Source of the DNA: Serratia liquefaciens
Lineage (GTDB): Bacteria > Pseudomonadota > Gammaproteobacteria > Enterobacterales > Enterobacteriaceae
Direction of reading: 5' to 3'
DNA: 64,000 bases
Assembly: GCF_027594825.1 (NCBI RefSeq)
Contig: NZ_CP088930.1
Coordinates: 310,001 to 374,000, forward strand
The number at the start of each line of letters is the position of its first letter. Position 1 is the first letter of the stretch. Position numbers and translations under genes: made by a program. The notes beneath the pieces were generated by a model. That model was not told where the DNA came from and made no database searches. It was given only the letters and a program-made list of their open reading frames with translations. Positions 41,130 to 52,743 of the stretch are shown piece by piece.

Positions 41130-42437
41130 ATGGATAATAAAATACCCAACACCCGCTGGCTGCGGGTTATTGCCCCGATCCTGATCGCCTGCATTATTTC
41201 CTTTATGGACCGGGTTAATATCAGTTTCGCACTGCCCGGCGGTATGGAAAGCGATCTGGGCATCACCAGCCAGATGGCCGGGCTGGCCAGCGGCATCTTC
41301 TTTATCGGCTACCTGTTTTTGCAGGTTCCCGGCGGGCGCATTGCGGTCAACGGCAGCGGCAAGCGTTTTATTGCCTGGTCGTTGTGCGCCTGGGCGGTAG
41401 TCTCGGTGGCGACCGGTTTTGTCACTAACCACTATCAACTGTTGGTGTTGCGCTTCGTGTTGGGCATTTCCGAGGGCGGCATGTTACCGGTGGTGCTGAC
41501 CATGATCAGCAACTGGTTCCCGGAAAAAGAACTGGGTCGCGCCAACGCCTTTGTCATGATGTTTGCCCCTTTGGGCGGTATGCTTACCGCACCGATTTCC
41601 GGCGCCATCATTAATCAGCTCGACTGGCGCTGGCTGTTTATCCTCGAAGGCCTGCTGTCGCTGGTGGTATTGGCCGTTTGGTGGTTGCTGATCAGCAATC
41701 GTCCGCAGGAAGCACGCTGGTTGCCGGCCCGTGAGCGTGAGTATCTGATCGCCGAACTGACGCGTGAACGGCAAGCGCGCAGCAGCCTGCAGCCGGTCAG
41801 CAAGGCGCCGTTGAGAGACGTCTTTCGCAACAAAGGGCTGATGAAGCTGGTGCTGCTGAACTTTTTCTATCAAACCGGCGACTACGGCTACACCCTGTGG
41901 CTGCCCACCATTTTGAAGAACCTCACCGGCGGTAACATGGCCTCGGTCGGTTTCCTGGCGATTTTGCCGTTCGTCGCCACCCTGTTGGGGATCTACCTGA
42001 TTTCGGTGCTGACCGACAAAACCGGCAAGCGCCGCCTGTGGGTGATGGTTTCTCTGTTCTGCTTCGCGGCGGCGCTGCTGGCTTCGGTGGTGCTGCGTCA
42101 TAACGTGGTGGCGGCCTACATCGCGTTGGTGGTGTGCGGCTTCTTCCTCAAAGCCGCCACCAGCCCGTTCTGGTCAATGCCGGGGCGTATCGCCTCGGCA
42201 GAAGTCGCCGGCGGCGCGCGCGGTGTGATTAACGGACTCGGCAACCTGGGCGGCTTCTGCGGGCCTTATCTGGTGGGGGTGATGATCTACCTGTATGGTC
42301 AGAACGTGGCGGTATGCGCTCTGGCAGTCTCACTGATCATCGCCGGCATCATCGCCTGGCGCTTGCCGAAGGAATGTGACCTGACCGGCAGCGAACCGGC
42401 GCACGACAAGCTGCTGGACAACGCCAAACGGGCCTGA
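41130..42437 (+). CDS. MFS transporter, anion:cation symporter (ACS) family
   Basis: Major facilitator of 435 residues with 12 predicted helices, resembling hexuronate, glucarate and phthalate transporters of the ACS family. The start region has FMDRVNISFALPGG, then GIFFIGYLFLQVPGGRIA and the loop RFVLGISEGGMLPVVLTMISNWFPEKELGRANA region (about residues 108-140). The gene starts with a GAGA ribosome site. Its place between a 2-hydroxyacid dehydrogenase and an RpiR regulator suggests import of a sugar acid under RpiR control. Confidence 0.9.
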   Translation: MDNKIPNTRWLRVIAPILIACIISFMDRVNISFALPGGMESDLGITSQMAGLASGIFFIGYLFLQVPGGRIAVNGSGKRFIAWSLCAWAVVSVATGFVTNHYQLLVLRFVLGISEGGMLPVVLTMISNWFPEKELGRANAFVMMFAPLGGMLTAPISGAIINQLDWRWLFILEGLLSLVVLAVWWLLISNRPQEARWLPAREREYLIAELTRERQARSSLQPVSKAPLRDVFRNKGLMKLVLLNFFYQTGDYGYTLWLPTILKNLTGGNMASVGFLAILPFVATLLGIYLISVLTDKTGKRRLWVMVSLFCFAAALLASVVLRHNVVAAYIALVVCGFFLKAATSPFWSMPGRIASAEVAGGARGVINGLGNLGGFCGPYLVGVMIYLYGQNVAVCALAVSLIIAGIIAWRLPKECDLTGSEPAHDKLLDNAKRA

Positions 42438-42526
42438 ATAACAACGAAAACCACGAGCGGGCTACGGCAAAATTTGCTATGTTAGCCCGCTGATTAAGGT
42501 CTGTTGTTACTCGCTGGATTAGGTCT

Positions 42527-43261
42527 ATGTTTACCCATAAAGCAATCGCCGAACTCAATGCGCTGGAATTGTTGGTCTATAACTACATCACCAAAAACAA
42601 GAACCCGGTGATGTATATGACCATCCGCGAACTGGCCGAGGCCGCCGGGGTATCCACCACTACCGTACTGCGCTTTTGCAAGAAAATGGGCTGCGACGGC
42701 TACTCCGAATTTCGCATCCGTTTTAAGCTGTATCTTGAGCAGACTGAAGCACCGCCGGTGGATTTCGGCACCAGCGAAATCATCAGCTTCTTTAAAAGCA
42801 TTAACAACGACGAATTTAATCAACTGATAGACCAGGCGGTACAGCATATTGCCGCCGCTGAGCGCATTATTTTCGTCGGCGTCAGCACCTCCGGAGCATT
42901 GGGGAAATACGGTGCGCGTTTCTTTTCCAACGTCGGAAAATTCAGCACCCATATCGACGATCCTTATTACCCCATCAATAGCGACATGTATAAAAGCGCG
43001 GTCGCAATAATACTTTCGGTGTCTGGAGAGACCGAAGAAATTTTGCGCCTCGCCAGCCAGTTCAGCCTGCACCACTGCAAAATCATCAGCATCACCAACA
43101 ACGAGACTTCCTCACTGGCGCGCATGGCGGACTTCAACCTCTCTTACCACGTTCCCCCGCAGCTGATCGCCGGGCAACACAATATCACCACCCAAATCCC
43201 GGTCATTTACATTATCGAGACCATCGGCAAGCGGCTGGGGCATATTAATTACGCAAAATAA
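42527..43261 (+). CDS. RpiR/MurR-family regulator with SIS domain
   Basis: Transcriptional regulator of 244 residues. The N-terminal RpiR HTH (about 1-75) contains MTIRELAEAAGVSTTTVLRFCKKMG. A C-terminal SIS sugar-phosphate-binding domain (about 100-240) contains IIFVGVSTSGALGKYGARFF and ILSVSGETEEILRLA. It lies between the transporter and a GH1 phospho-glucosidase gene and probably senses a sugar phosphate to control one or both. Confidence 0.92.
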   Translation: MFTHKAIAELNALELLVYNYITKNKNPVMYMTIRELAEAAGVSTTTVLRFCKKMGCDGYSEFRIRFKLYLEQTEAPPVDFGTSEIISFFKSINNDEFNQLIDQAVQHIAAAERIIFVGVSTSGALGKYGARFFSNVGKFSTHIDDPYYPINSDMYKSAVAIILSVSGETEEILRLASQFSLHHCKIISITNNETSSLARMADFNLSYHVPPQLIAGQHNITTQIPVIYIIETIGKRLGHINYAK

Positions 43262-43280
43262 AACAGCCTGTTTTTTTAAT

Positions 43281-43292
43281 GTGACACGTCAC
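43281..43292. promoter_or_regulatory. palindromic candidate operator before GH1 gene
   Basis: GTGACACGTCAC is a GTGAC/GTCAC inverted repeat with a 2-bp centre; another GTGAC lies at 43315. It sits in the 133-bp gap between the RpiR and GH1 genes. The spacing is not that of a CRP site. Confidence 0.35.
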
Positions 43293-43379
43293 CTGAACGG
43301 TAATTTGTTATATCGTGACATTCCATTTCAGCTTGCTACTATATTCTCATTCCGGCAGTTCAGTGCTTTCTGATAATAA

Positions 43380-44834
<1,455 letters not shown>

Positions 44835-44860
44835 CACCGGCGTTTTTCAGGAAAAACATG

Positions 44861-44884
44861 ATGAGCCACGTCCCTGTGGCTCAT
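44861..44884. terminator. bidirectional terminator after GH1 gene
   Basis: ATGAGCCAC (44861-44869) pairs with GTGGCTCAT (44876-44884). On the minus strand it is followed by TGTTTTT and would end the peptide gene; on the plus strand the T-tail is weaker. Confidence 0.75.
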
Positions 44885-44916
44885 TCTTAATTTGTCATGG
44901 TCAGAGCCATCACGAG

Positions 44917-45252
44917 TTAAAAGCCCCAAACATCTCTCTGAAATCTACTCCAACCGATCCTTAGAATATCCTCCAGAGAAAAACTGCTGGCCCCACCAGA
45001 AGGTTGCCACGTACCGATTAAACCGGAGTTATAGTTGGGGTTATAGGATCCAATACCTTGAGTAACAGCCGGTGCTGTTTGATAACCATTTGAAATTCCG
45101 TCATAAAGCTCCCCTGCGACATAAACGGCAGCAAGAGATGCCTGACCATTTTTGGTCAGTGCAAGAGTAGCACCACCAGCCCCCCATTGGACCAGGTCCC
45201 GCCCACCTGCGCCCCCCACAAATCCTAAATCATTTATATTCATTTCCTTCAT
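44917..45252 (-). CDS. double-glycine leader peptide, candidate microcin/bacteriocin precursor
   Basis: A 111-residue precursor. Its N-terminus MKEMNINDLGFVGGAGG fits the double-glycine leader pattern (acidic-Leu-x-x-Val-x-Gly-Gly/Ala), giving cleavage after residue 14 or 15 and a mature peptide of about 96 residues. The mature part is rich in Gly, Ala, Ser and aromatic residues, has no cysteine, contains a hydrophobic alanine-rich stretch (ASLAAVYVAGEL) and ends in DVWGF. SD GGAG lies 7 bases before the ATG. The region is more AT-rich than its surroundings. A two-helix membrane protein gene lies 25 bp upstream on the same strand. No peptidase-type exporter is in the window. Toxin identity is inference. 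Confidence 0.65.
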   Translation of the reverse strand: MKEMNINDLGFVGGAGGRDLVQWGAGGATLALTKNGQASLAAVYVAGELYDGISNGYQTAPAVTQGIGSYNPNYNSGLIGTWQPSGGASSFSLEDILRIGWSRFQRDVWGF

Positions 45253-45277
45253 TTTCGAACTCCATTTTAATTAAAAA

Positions 45278-45472
45278 TCAAACATCCGTTTTTGACATTC
45301 TCACGTGGTTAATTAAAACAATAAAAACACCAATAAAAAAGGAAGAAATACACATTAAAAATAGAGTGACCGCGCCTTCAAAACCATTTAGTGAATTTAT
45401 GTATTTCACCGTGCAGATAACCGTAAACATTGTGAAGGAGTAATGTAACACCTCTCTTGCTTTGTTTTTCAC
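45278..45472 (-). CDS. small two-helix membrane protein, candidate immunity protein
   Basis: A 64-residue protein from GTG 45472, preceded by GAGG with 6-base spacing; a GTG four codons earlier is possible but less well placed. Two hydrophobic segments are visible, about VLHYSFTMFTVICTVKYI and AVTLFLMCISSFFIGVFIVLI, separated by a short loop, with a basic N-terminus. It is co-directional with, and 25 bp upstream of, the double-glycine peptide gene. Size and topology fit immunity proteins of class II microcins, but there is no sequence hallmark to prove it. Confidence 0.55.
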   Translation of the reverse strand: MKNKAREVLHYSFTMFTVICTVKYINSLNGFEGAVTLFLMCISSFFIGVFIVLINHVRMSKTDV

Positions 45473-46668
<1,196 letters not shown>

Positions 46669-46669
<1 letters not shown>

Positions 46670-47292
46670 TGCCACTACAGTATCTGCCGGAAACGCCGTC
46701 ACAAACCGCCGGGCCTTACGTGCATATCGGTCTTGCGCCGCTGGCGGCCGGCTTCGAGATTTTCGAAAACAACTTCGGTCACGTGTTGACCCAGCCGGAG
46801 ACCCAGGGACAACGCATCACCCTGGAGGGCCGGGTATTCGACGGCAGCGGCACGCCGATCCGCGACGTGCTGCTGGAAATTTGGCAGGCCAACGCCCATG
46901 GCCGTTACAACCACCCGAGCGATCTGCAACAGTACAAACCGCTCGATGCCACGTTCCGTGGCTGGGGACGCAGCTGCTCCGATTTCGACACCGGGCTCTA
47001 TCGTTTTGAAACCATCAAACCGGGCGCCGTTTGTGGCCGTGACGGGCGAATGATGGCACCGCACATCAACCTGTGGATCGTCGCTCGCGGGATTAATCTT
47101 GGGTTACATACCCGGCTGTATTTTGCCGATGAGGCGGCGGCCAACCAGCAGGATCCGGTGCTGAACCTGATTGAGCTGGAAGTGCGGCGTAAAACGCTGA
47201 TTGCGCAGCCGGAGCGTCGGGGCGAAGAGTGGGTGTACCATTTTGACATTGTGATCCAGGGCGAAGGCGAAACGGTGTTTTTCGATCTCTGA
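46669..47292 (+). CDS. pcaG: protocatechuate 3,4-dioxygenase alpha subunit
   Basis: Alpha subunit of 207 residues, homologous to the beta subunit in the intradiol core (LLEIWQANAHGRYNHPSD, APHINLWIVARGI) but without the complete iron-ligand set, as usual. The N-terminus LPETPSQTAGPYVHIGLAP is typical of PcaG. Coupled to pcaH by TAATG. A GC-rich inverted repeat and the pcaQ gene follow on the same strand. Confidence 0.95.
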
Positions 47293-47304
47293 TGCTCTTG
47301 GAGC

Positions 47305-47346
47305 GCGGCCGCAGAAATATGCACGCCAGTACAAATATGCGGCCGC
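47305..47346. repeat. inverted repeat between pcaG and pcaQ
   Basis: GCGGCCGCA (47305-47313) and TGCGGCCGC (47338-47346), a perfect 9-bp pair around a 24-bp loop. Without a T-run it may be a rho-independent terminator relic, an mRNA hairpin or an operator for pcaQ, whose start is 42 bp downstream. Confidence 0.45.
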
Positions 47347-47387
47347 CGTCACTTGTTACCTCTGAGGAAAACTTCCTACACTGAGGT

Positions 47388-48323
47388 ATGAAAAAAGCCA
47401 ATTTATTTATTCAGCGCATGCGCTTACGCCACATCAACGGTTTTGTTGCCGTCGCGCAGGAGCGCTCGCTAAGCCGGGCCGCCGAAAAACTGAGCCTGAG
47501 CCAGCCGGCGCTGTCCAAAACGCTCACCGAACTGGAAGCCCTGACCGGTAACCGGTTGCTGGTGCGTCATCGACAGGGCACGTTGCTGACCGAACAGGGC
47601 GAGCAATTTCTTGGTTATGCCACACGGGTGTTGGAAGCCTTGACCGCCGCCGGGCATGCGCTCGATCGGCTCGAGGACGCACCGGCCAAAATGTTGCGTA
47701 TCGGTACCCTGCCGACCACCGCGCTGGGCATGCTGCCGCAGTCCATCGGACAGTACCAACAGGCGCATCCTTATTCACGGGTCCAGGTGATCACCGGCAC
47801 CAACACCGGGTTGTTGGCTCAGCTTAAGGCCGGTGAGATTGACGTAGCGATAGGCCGAATGGCGGATCCGGAAATGATGAGCGGGCTGGCTTTCGAACTG
47901 TTGCTGCTGGAATCGTTGCTGATGGTGACCCGACCGGGCCATCCGTTGCTAAGCGAAACTGTCACCCTGGAGCGCGCGCTGAGTTATTCCGCCATCGTCT
48001 CGCCCAAAGGTACGGTGCCGCGCCACAATACCGAGAGTTTGCTGTCGACGCAGGGGTTCAGCCTGCCCGCCCAATACATTGAAACGCTTTCCGCCTCGCT
48101 GGCGCGTCAAATGACGCTGCAATTTGACTATGTGTGGTTTGTGCCGTCCAGCGCGGTAAAAGCCGATATTGTCACCGGGCAGTTGGTGCCCTTGCCGCTG
48201 CCCACCCAAGGCATGGAGGAAGCGGTGGGCATTCTGACTCGCAATGACGGTCAGCTGAGCGAGGCGGTACTGGCCTTCATCGCGACGGTGCGCAATATTG
48301 CCGGCGCTGCGAGATCGGCTTAA
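47388..48323 (+). CDS. pcaQ: LysR-type regulator PcaQ
   Basis: LysR-family regulator of 311 residues beside the pca genes, with the PcaQ-like start MRLRHINGFVAVAQERSLSRAAEKLSLSQPALSKTLTELE (HTH) and effector domain with TLPTTALGMLPQSI and VITGTNTGLLAQLKAGEIDVAIGRMADPE. PcaQ proteins activate pca genes in response to 3-carboxymuconate or beta-carboxymuconolactone. Transcribed with or just after pcaHG; its stop overlaps the convergent pcaC stop by 4 bp. Confidence 0.9.
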   Translation: MKKANLFIQRMRLRHINGFVAVAQERSLSRAAEKLSLSQPALSKTLTELEALTGNRLLVRHRQGTLLTEQGEQFLGYATRVLEALTAAGHALDRLEDAPAKMLRIGTLPTTALGMLPQSIGQYQQAHPYSRVQVITGTNTGLLAQLKAGEIDVAIGRMADPEMMSGLAFELLLLESLLMVTRPGHPLLSETVTLERALSYSAIVSPKGTVPRHNTESLLSTQGFSLPAQYIETLSASLARQMTLQFDYVWFVPSSAVKADIVTGQLVPLPLPTQGMEEAVGILTRNDGQLSEAVLAFIATVRNIAGAARSA

Positions 48324-48709
48324 TCGCCCTGCGCATCCTGTTCGGCAAACACCTCCGCCGCCAGATGAAATGCCGAGTTCGCCGCCGGCAAACCGCAGTA
48401 CAGTGCGCTCTGCATCAGCACTTCCTTGATTTCCTCGCGAGTCACGCCGTTGTTCACCGCCGCTTTCAGGTGCATGAGCAGTTCGGCCTCGCGATTAAGG
48501 GCTATCAGCATGGCAATGGTGATCAGGCTACGGGTGTGGCGCGCCAGCCCGGGGCGGGTCCAGATCTCGCCCCAGGCATAGCGGCTGATAAAGTCCTGAA
48601 ACTCTTCGTTCAACGGGGTGAGTTGACTGAGAGTGCGGTCCACATGCGCGTCCCCCAAAACCGCCCTGCGTACCTCAATGCCCTGCTGATAACGTTGTTC
48701 ATCCTTCAT
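48320..48709 (-). CDS. pcaC: 4-carboxymuconolactone decarboxylase
   Basis: A 129-residue decarboxylase of the beta-ketoadipate pathway, converting 4-carboxymuconolactone to the enol-lactone. AhpD-like CMD fold with GDAHVDRTLSQLTPLNEEFQDFISRYAWGEIWTRPGL, typical of stand-alone PcaC and not of the PcaCD fusion (PcaL). Overlaps the end of pcaB by 11 bp and is translationally coupled. No pcaD is found in the window. Confidence 0.95.
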   Translation of the reverse strand: MKDEQRYQQGIEVRRAVLGDAHVDRTLSQLTPLNEEFQDFISRYAWGEIWTRPGLARHTRSLITIAMLIALNREAELLMHLKAAVNNGVTREEIKEVLMQSALYCGLPAANSAFHLAAEVFAEQDAQGD

Positions 48710-50066
48710 GTTTATGGACTCCTGAAGTTAATTCCGTAGCCTGTTGCAGCACCCGCTGGGTAAAGATCCGCGCACTGCCGAGATACTGCTGTGGATCCAG
48801 CAATTCATGCAGCCGTTGCGACGTTAAGTTCGCCATGACGACCGGATCGTCCAGCAAAACCGCCAGCAACGTGAGCCCCTGCGCCAGCGCCTGATGGCAC
48901 TGTTTTTCGATGTGATGATGCGCTTGCTGGCGGCCAATAGCCTCACCCAGGGCCATCGTCACCGCTTCCGCCATGATCAACCCGTCGGTTAACTTCAGGT
49001 TATGTTGCATCTGCTGAGGGAACACCTGCAACCCGGCGATCAAATCAGCGGCGGTATGCAAAGCACCTGACGCCAACATCACCAGCTCCGGCAGGCTTTC
49101 CCATTCTGCATGCCAGCCGCCCAAACCGCGCTCGTGCTCCTGTACCATGGCGGCATAGAGCCCCCCTGCCAGCGCCGGAACCCGATTGGCCGCCGCGAGG
49201 ATCACCGCGCAGGCCACCGGATTACGCTTGTGCGGCATGGTGGAAGAGCCGCCGCGTCCCGCCGCCGCCGGTTCGGCCACTTCCGCCACTTCGGTTTGGG
49301 TCAGCAAGGAGATATCACGCGCCAATTTACCCAGCGACCCGGTTAACCCGGCGTACCAGCCGGCGATTTCCAGCAGGCGATCGCGTTGGCTGTGCCAGGG
49401 CGTATGGGCCGCGGTCAGTTGCAGGCCGACAGCCAGCGTAGTCACCAGTTCCGCCCCCTGCTCACCCAACGACGCCAGCGTGCCGGCGGCACCGCCCAGC
49501 TGCAGCGTCAACACGCGCGGTCGCATTTCTTCCAACCGCTGCCGAAAGCGCAACAGCGCATCCAGCGTCCCCGCCAGCTTTAAGCCCAGCGTGGTCGGCA
49601 ATGCATGCTGCATCCAGGTGCGACCGACCAGCACGCAATCCTGATAACGGGTGATTTGCTGCACCAACGCCGCCATCAGTCGATCCAGGTCGCGCTGTGT
49701 TAATGCCAGTACGTTTCGCAGTTGCAGCATCAATCCGGTGTCGAGAGCATCCTGACTGGTTGCGCCCCAATGCACGAAGCGAGCGGCATGGGCATCCTGC
49801 TGTGCCACCCGTGCCGTCAGTTGTTTAACCAGAGGGATCGCCAGATTACCGGCCTGCGCGGCTGCCTGCGCCAAGTCGGTCTCATCGAATAAGGCACTGT
49901 GGCAGGCTTCAGCGATCCGCTGGGCCGCCTCCTGGGGAATAATGCCAAGGCGGGCCTGAGCCGCAGCCAACGCCGCTTCGAAATCCAGCATTCCCTGCAG
50001 CGTGGCGGCATCGCTAAAACAAGCCGTCACCGCTGATGACCGCAGCAACGGCGTCAGTAACTCCAT
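48699..50066 (-). CDS. pcaB: 3-carboxy-cis,cis-muconate cycloisomerase
   Basis: Fumarase/aspartase superfamily enzyme of 455 residues that cyclises 3-carboxymuconate to 4-carboxymuconolactone. The signature GGSSTMPHKRNPVACAVI is intact, and RFVHWGATSQDALDTGLMLQL and GRTWMQHALPTTLG are typical. Start ATG 50066 has GGAGG five bases upstream; the in-frame start seven codons earlier has none. It leads a pcaB-pcaC pair, with a PcaR-like site in the 132-bp gap before it. Confidence 0.95.
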   Translation of the reverse strand: MELLTPLLRSSAVTACFSDAATLQGMLDFEAALAAAQARLGIIPQEAAQRIAEACHSALFDETDLAQAAAQAGNLAIPLVKQLTARVAQQDAHAARFVHWGATSQDALDTGLMLQLRNVLALTQRDLDRLMAALVQQITRYQDCVLVGRTWMQHALPTTLGLKLAGTLDALLRFRQRLEEMRPRVLTLQLGGAAGTLASLGEQGAELVTTLAVGLQLTAAHTPWHSQRDRLLEIAGWYAGLTGSLGKLARDISLLTQTEVAEVAEPAAAGRGGSSTMPHKRNPVACAVILAAANRVPALAGGLYAAMVQEHERGLGGWHAEWESLPELVMLASGALHTAADLIAGLQVFPQQMQHNLKLTDGLIMAEAVTMALGEAIGRQQAHHHIEKQCHQALAQGLTLLAVLLDDPVVMANLTSQRLHELLDPQQYLGSARIFTQRVLQQATELTSGVHKHEG

Positions 50067-50146
50067 AGATCCTCCGGGCAAAAGCAATTTTCCCGATGAT
50101 GGCGCGACGCAGCCGGCAGCGTCAACAACGATAAACGCTACCTTGG

Positions 50147-50160
50147 GCGATTATCGAAAC
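50147..50160. promoter_or_regulatory. PcaR-like operator before pcaB
   Basis: GCGATTATCGAAAC is identical to a site before pcaK at 52823-52836. Its reverse complement closely matches the Pseudomonas putida PcaR site as I recall it (GTTCGATAATCGCAC). It lies 81-94 bp before the pcaB start. Confidence 0.65.
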
Positions 50161-50198
50161 AATCGTCAATTTTATTGATATTTGTGATACCAACCGGA

Positions 50199-51377
50199 TC
50201 ACATCATCTGAAAGGGCGAACCGACGTAGTTCTCCGCCAGCACCGTCATGGCGCTGCGTGACTTCACGGTGTATTGCAGTTCAGACAGCTGCAGGCGTTG
50301 CTGAAACGCACTGTCGTCCTGGTGGGTGTGCAGCATATTGGTCATCCACCAGGAAAAATGCTCGGCGCGCCAAACCCGTTGCAGGGCATCGTCGCTGTAG
50401 CTGTCCAGTCGCCGCCAGCTCTTATGCCGGTAAAATGCCTCAAGCGCCTGCGACAACAGGCAGACGTCCGCCATCGCCAGGTTCAACCCCTTTGCCCCGG
50501 TCGGCGGCACGATATGCGCCGAGTCCCCGGCCAGCAGCAGGCGTTTGCAACGCATTGGTTCAGTGACGAAGCTGCGCATACCAACCACGTTTTTCTGGAA
50601 GATGCGCCCCTTTTTCAGTGACCAGCCATCGTGATTTTCCAGCCGGCTTTCCAGTTCGTTCCAGATGCGATCGTCTGACCAGTGGTCGACATTTTCCGCC
50701 GGGTCACACTGGAAATACATGCGCTGCACGCCCGGCGAGCGTGTGCTGATCAGTGCAAACCCGCGTGCATGTCTGGCGTAGATAAGTTCATCGCTGGACG
50801 GCGGCGCGTCCACCAAAATGCCGAACCAGCCGAAGGGATAAACCCGGGTGTAGTCCTGACGCAGCCCGCCGGGCATTGCGGCCCGGCTGATGCCGTGAAA
50901 CCCGTCGCAGCCAATGACAAAATCGCAGTCAAGCCGCCGTTGTTCGCCGTTGTGGCGGTAATGCACCTGTGGCCTTTCGCTGTCCAGCCCCTTCAGTGCC
51001 ACCTCCTCCACCTCAAAATGGAGTTGCCCCTGCGCGGCCTGCCGGGCGGCAATCATATCTTTCAGCACCTCGTGCTGAGCGTAAACGGTGATCGCCCGGT
51101 CGGTCAGTTCCGTTAAGTCGATCCGGTGTTGTTGGCCACCAAATGCCAGCCGGATGCCATGGTGCTGTGCCCCTTCTCTGCGCATGCGCTCGCCCAGCCC
51201 GGTTTGATTGAGCAAATCTACCGTTCCCTGTTCGAGTACCCCGGCGCGAATGGTCGATTCCACCGCCTGTTGGCTGCGTGACTCCAGCACTACCGACTCG
51301 ATGCCCTGTAAATGCAGCAGGTGCGACAACATCAATCCGGCCGGGCCGGCACCAATAATCGCTATTTGTGTCCGCAT
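50199..51377 (-). CDS. pobA: 4-hydroxybenzoate 3-monooxygenase
   Basis: FAD-dependent hydroxylase of 392 residues, turning 4-hydroxybenzoate into protocatechuate with NADPH. FAD motifs are AIIGAGPAGLMLSHLL at the N-terminus and LLLAGDSAHIVPPTGAKGLNLA in the middle, with DFVIGCDGFHG as the DG motif. Length equals the classic PobA (about 394). The SD AAGGAG precedes the ATG. The gene lies 10 bp after pcaK, so uptake and first step are co-transcribed. Confidence 0.96.
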   Translation of the reverse strand: MRTQIAIIGAGPAGLMLSHLLHLQGIESVVLESRSQQAVESTIRAGVLEQGTVDLLNQTGLGERMRREGAQHHGIRLAFGGQQHRIDLTELTDRAITVYAQHEVLKDMIAARQAAQGQLHFEVEEVALKGLDSERPQVHYRHNGEQRRLDCDFVIGCDGFHGISRAAMPGGLRQDYTRVYPFGWFGILVDAPPSSDELIYARHARGFALISTRSPGVQRMYFQCDPAENVDHWSDDRIWNELESRLENHDGWSLKKGRIFQKNVVGMRSFVTEPMRCKRLLLAGDSAHIVPPTGAKGLNLAMADVCLLSQALEAFYRHKSWRRLDSYSDDALQRVWRAEHFSWWMTNMLHTHQDDSAFQQRLQLSELQYTVKSRSAMTVLAENYVGSPFQMM

Positions 51378-51387
51378 GGTTATCTCC

Positions 51388-52743
51388 TTATAAGGCTTTG
51401 TTGAGCGAACCGGACAATGCCGCCGCTTTGCTGGAAAAGTGTTTGGCCACCAGAGCCAGTGCCGCCACCAGTGCAGGGATCGCCAACAGGGTAAAAATGG
51501 TGCTGAACGACAGCTGCATTTGCATCAGCACCCCGCCGCTCATGGCCCCCAGAATGCCGCCGAAGCGTCCCAGCCCCAGCATCCAGGCGACACCGGTCGC
51601 TCGCCCCTGTGTGGGATAGAAACCGGCAGCCAGCGCAGGCATCGATGACTGCGCGCCATTCATGCAGGTTCCGGCGATAAAGACGGTCACGGCCATCAGC
51701 AGTGGATCGGTGTAGACGTAGCCAATCGCGCAGACGAACACCCCGGTTAACAGATAGCCCACCGCCACCACCTTGTGCGGGTTCATCCGGTCCATCAGCC
51801 AACCGATGATCAGCACGCCAATACCGCCGCCTAAAGGAAACAGCGCGGTAATCAGCGAGGCCTGGCGGATAGAAGCCCCGGTTTCACGGATCAGCAGCGG
51901 CAACCAACTGGTCAACAGGTAGAAAATCATCAGTCCCATAAAATAAGTCAGGCACAGCATCAGCGTCCCCAACAGATAACGCGGGGAGAAAATCACCCCC
52001 AGCGCCGACTTGTTCTTTACCTGCCCGTCTTCGCTCAGGCTAAAGTGCAGCGGTTCGACGAGATTGAGCGGTGCAATACGCTTGAGCACGGCAGCAATAC
52101 GCTGCGCCGGGTAGCCGTGCACCACCATAAATCGCGCGGACTCCGGCAGCGCGACAATCAACACCACCGCCAGCAGCAGCGGCATTACCCCACCCAGCAC
52201 CATCACGCTCTGCCAGCCGAGATGCGGGATCAGCCAGGCGGAAACGAAGCCCCCCATCGATGATCCCAACGGAAAGCCGCAGAACATCAGGTTTACCAAC
52301 AGTGCGCGTTTACGCTCCGGGGCATATTCCGACATTAAAGTGGCCGCGTTCGGCATCGCGGCGCCCAGCCCCAGGCCGGTTAAAAAGCGCAGCAACGTCA
52401 GCATCGGCAACGTGGTGGCAAAGGCCGTCAACAAACTGAAGCCGCCAAACAGGATCAGCGACAGGACCAGCACCTTTTTGCGACCGATACGATCCGCCAG
52501 CGGTCCGGCGGTAAGCGCGCCAACCGCCAGGCCGACCAGGGCGGCGCTCATTACCGGCCCCAGCGAGGTTTTCTCAATCCCCCAGTCCTGCACCAGTGAG
52601 GTAGCGATAAAGCCGATGATTGCAGTGTCGAACCCGTCCAACGCCACGGTCAAAAAACACAGAACCAGGATCAACCACTGGTAACGTGAGAAAGGGTTGT
52701 TATTGATAAACGACTGAATTTCTAGCGTGTTTGGCTGGGACAT
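51388..52743 (-). CDS. pcaK: PcaK-type aromatic acid:H+ symporter
   Basis: MFS transporter of 451 residues of the aromatic acid:H+ symporter family, importing 4-hydroxybenzoate and protocatechuate. Twelve helices; the hallmark DGFDTAIIGF in helix 1 and GPLADRIGRKKVLVLSL in the first loop are present. Start ATG 52743 (MSQPNTLE) is preceded by AGGAAA; 66 further open codons upstream lie in the operator region and are not part of the gene. First gene of the pcaK-pobA operon. Confidence 0.93.
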   Translation of the reverse strand: MSQPNTLEIQSFINNNPFSRYQWLILVLCFLTVALDGFDTAIIGFIATSLVQDWGIEKTSLGPVMSAALVGLAVGALTAGPLADRIGRKKVLVLSLILFGGFSLLTAFATTLPMLTLLRFLTGLGLGAAMPNAATLMSEYAPERKRALLVNLMFCGFPLGSSMGGFVSAWLIPHLGWQSVMVLGGVMPLLLAVVLIVALPESARFMVVHGYPAQRIAAVLKRIAPLNLVEPLHFSLSEDGQVKNKSALGVIFSPRYLLGTLMLCLTYFMGLMIFYLLTSWLPLLIRETGASIRQASLITALFPLGGGIGVLIIGWLMDRMNPHKVVAVGYLLTGVFVCAIGYVYTDPLLMAVTVFIAGTCMNGAQSSMPALAAGFYPTQGRATGVAWMLGLGRFGGILGAMSGGVLMQMQLSFSTIFTLLAIPALVAALALVAKHFSSKAAALSGSLNKAL

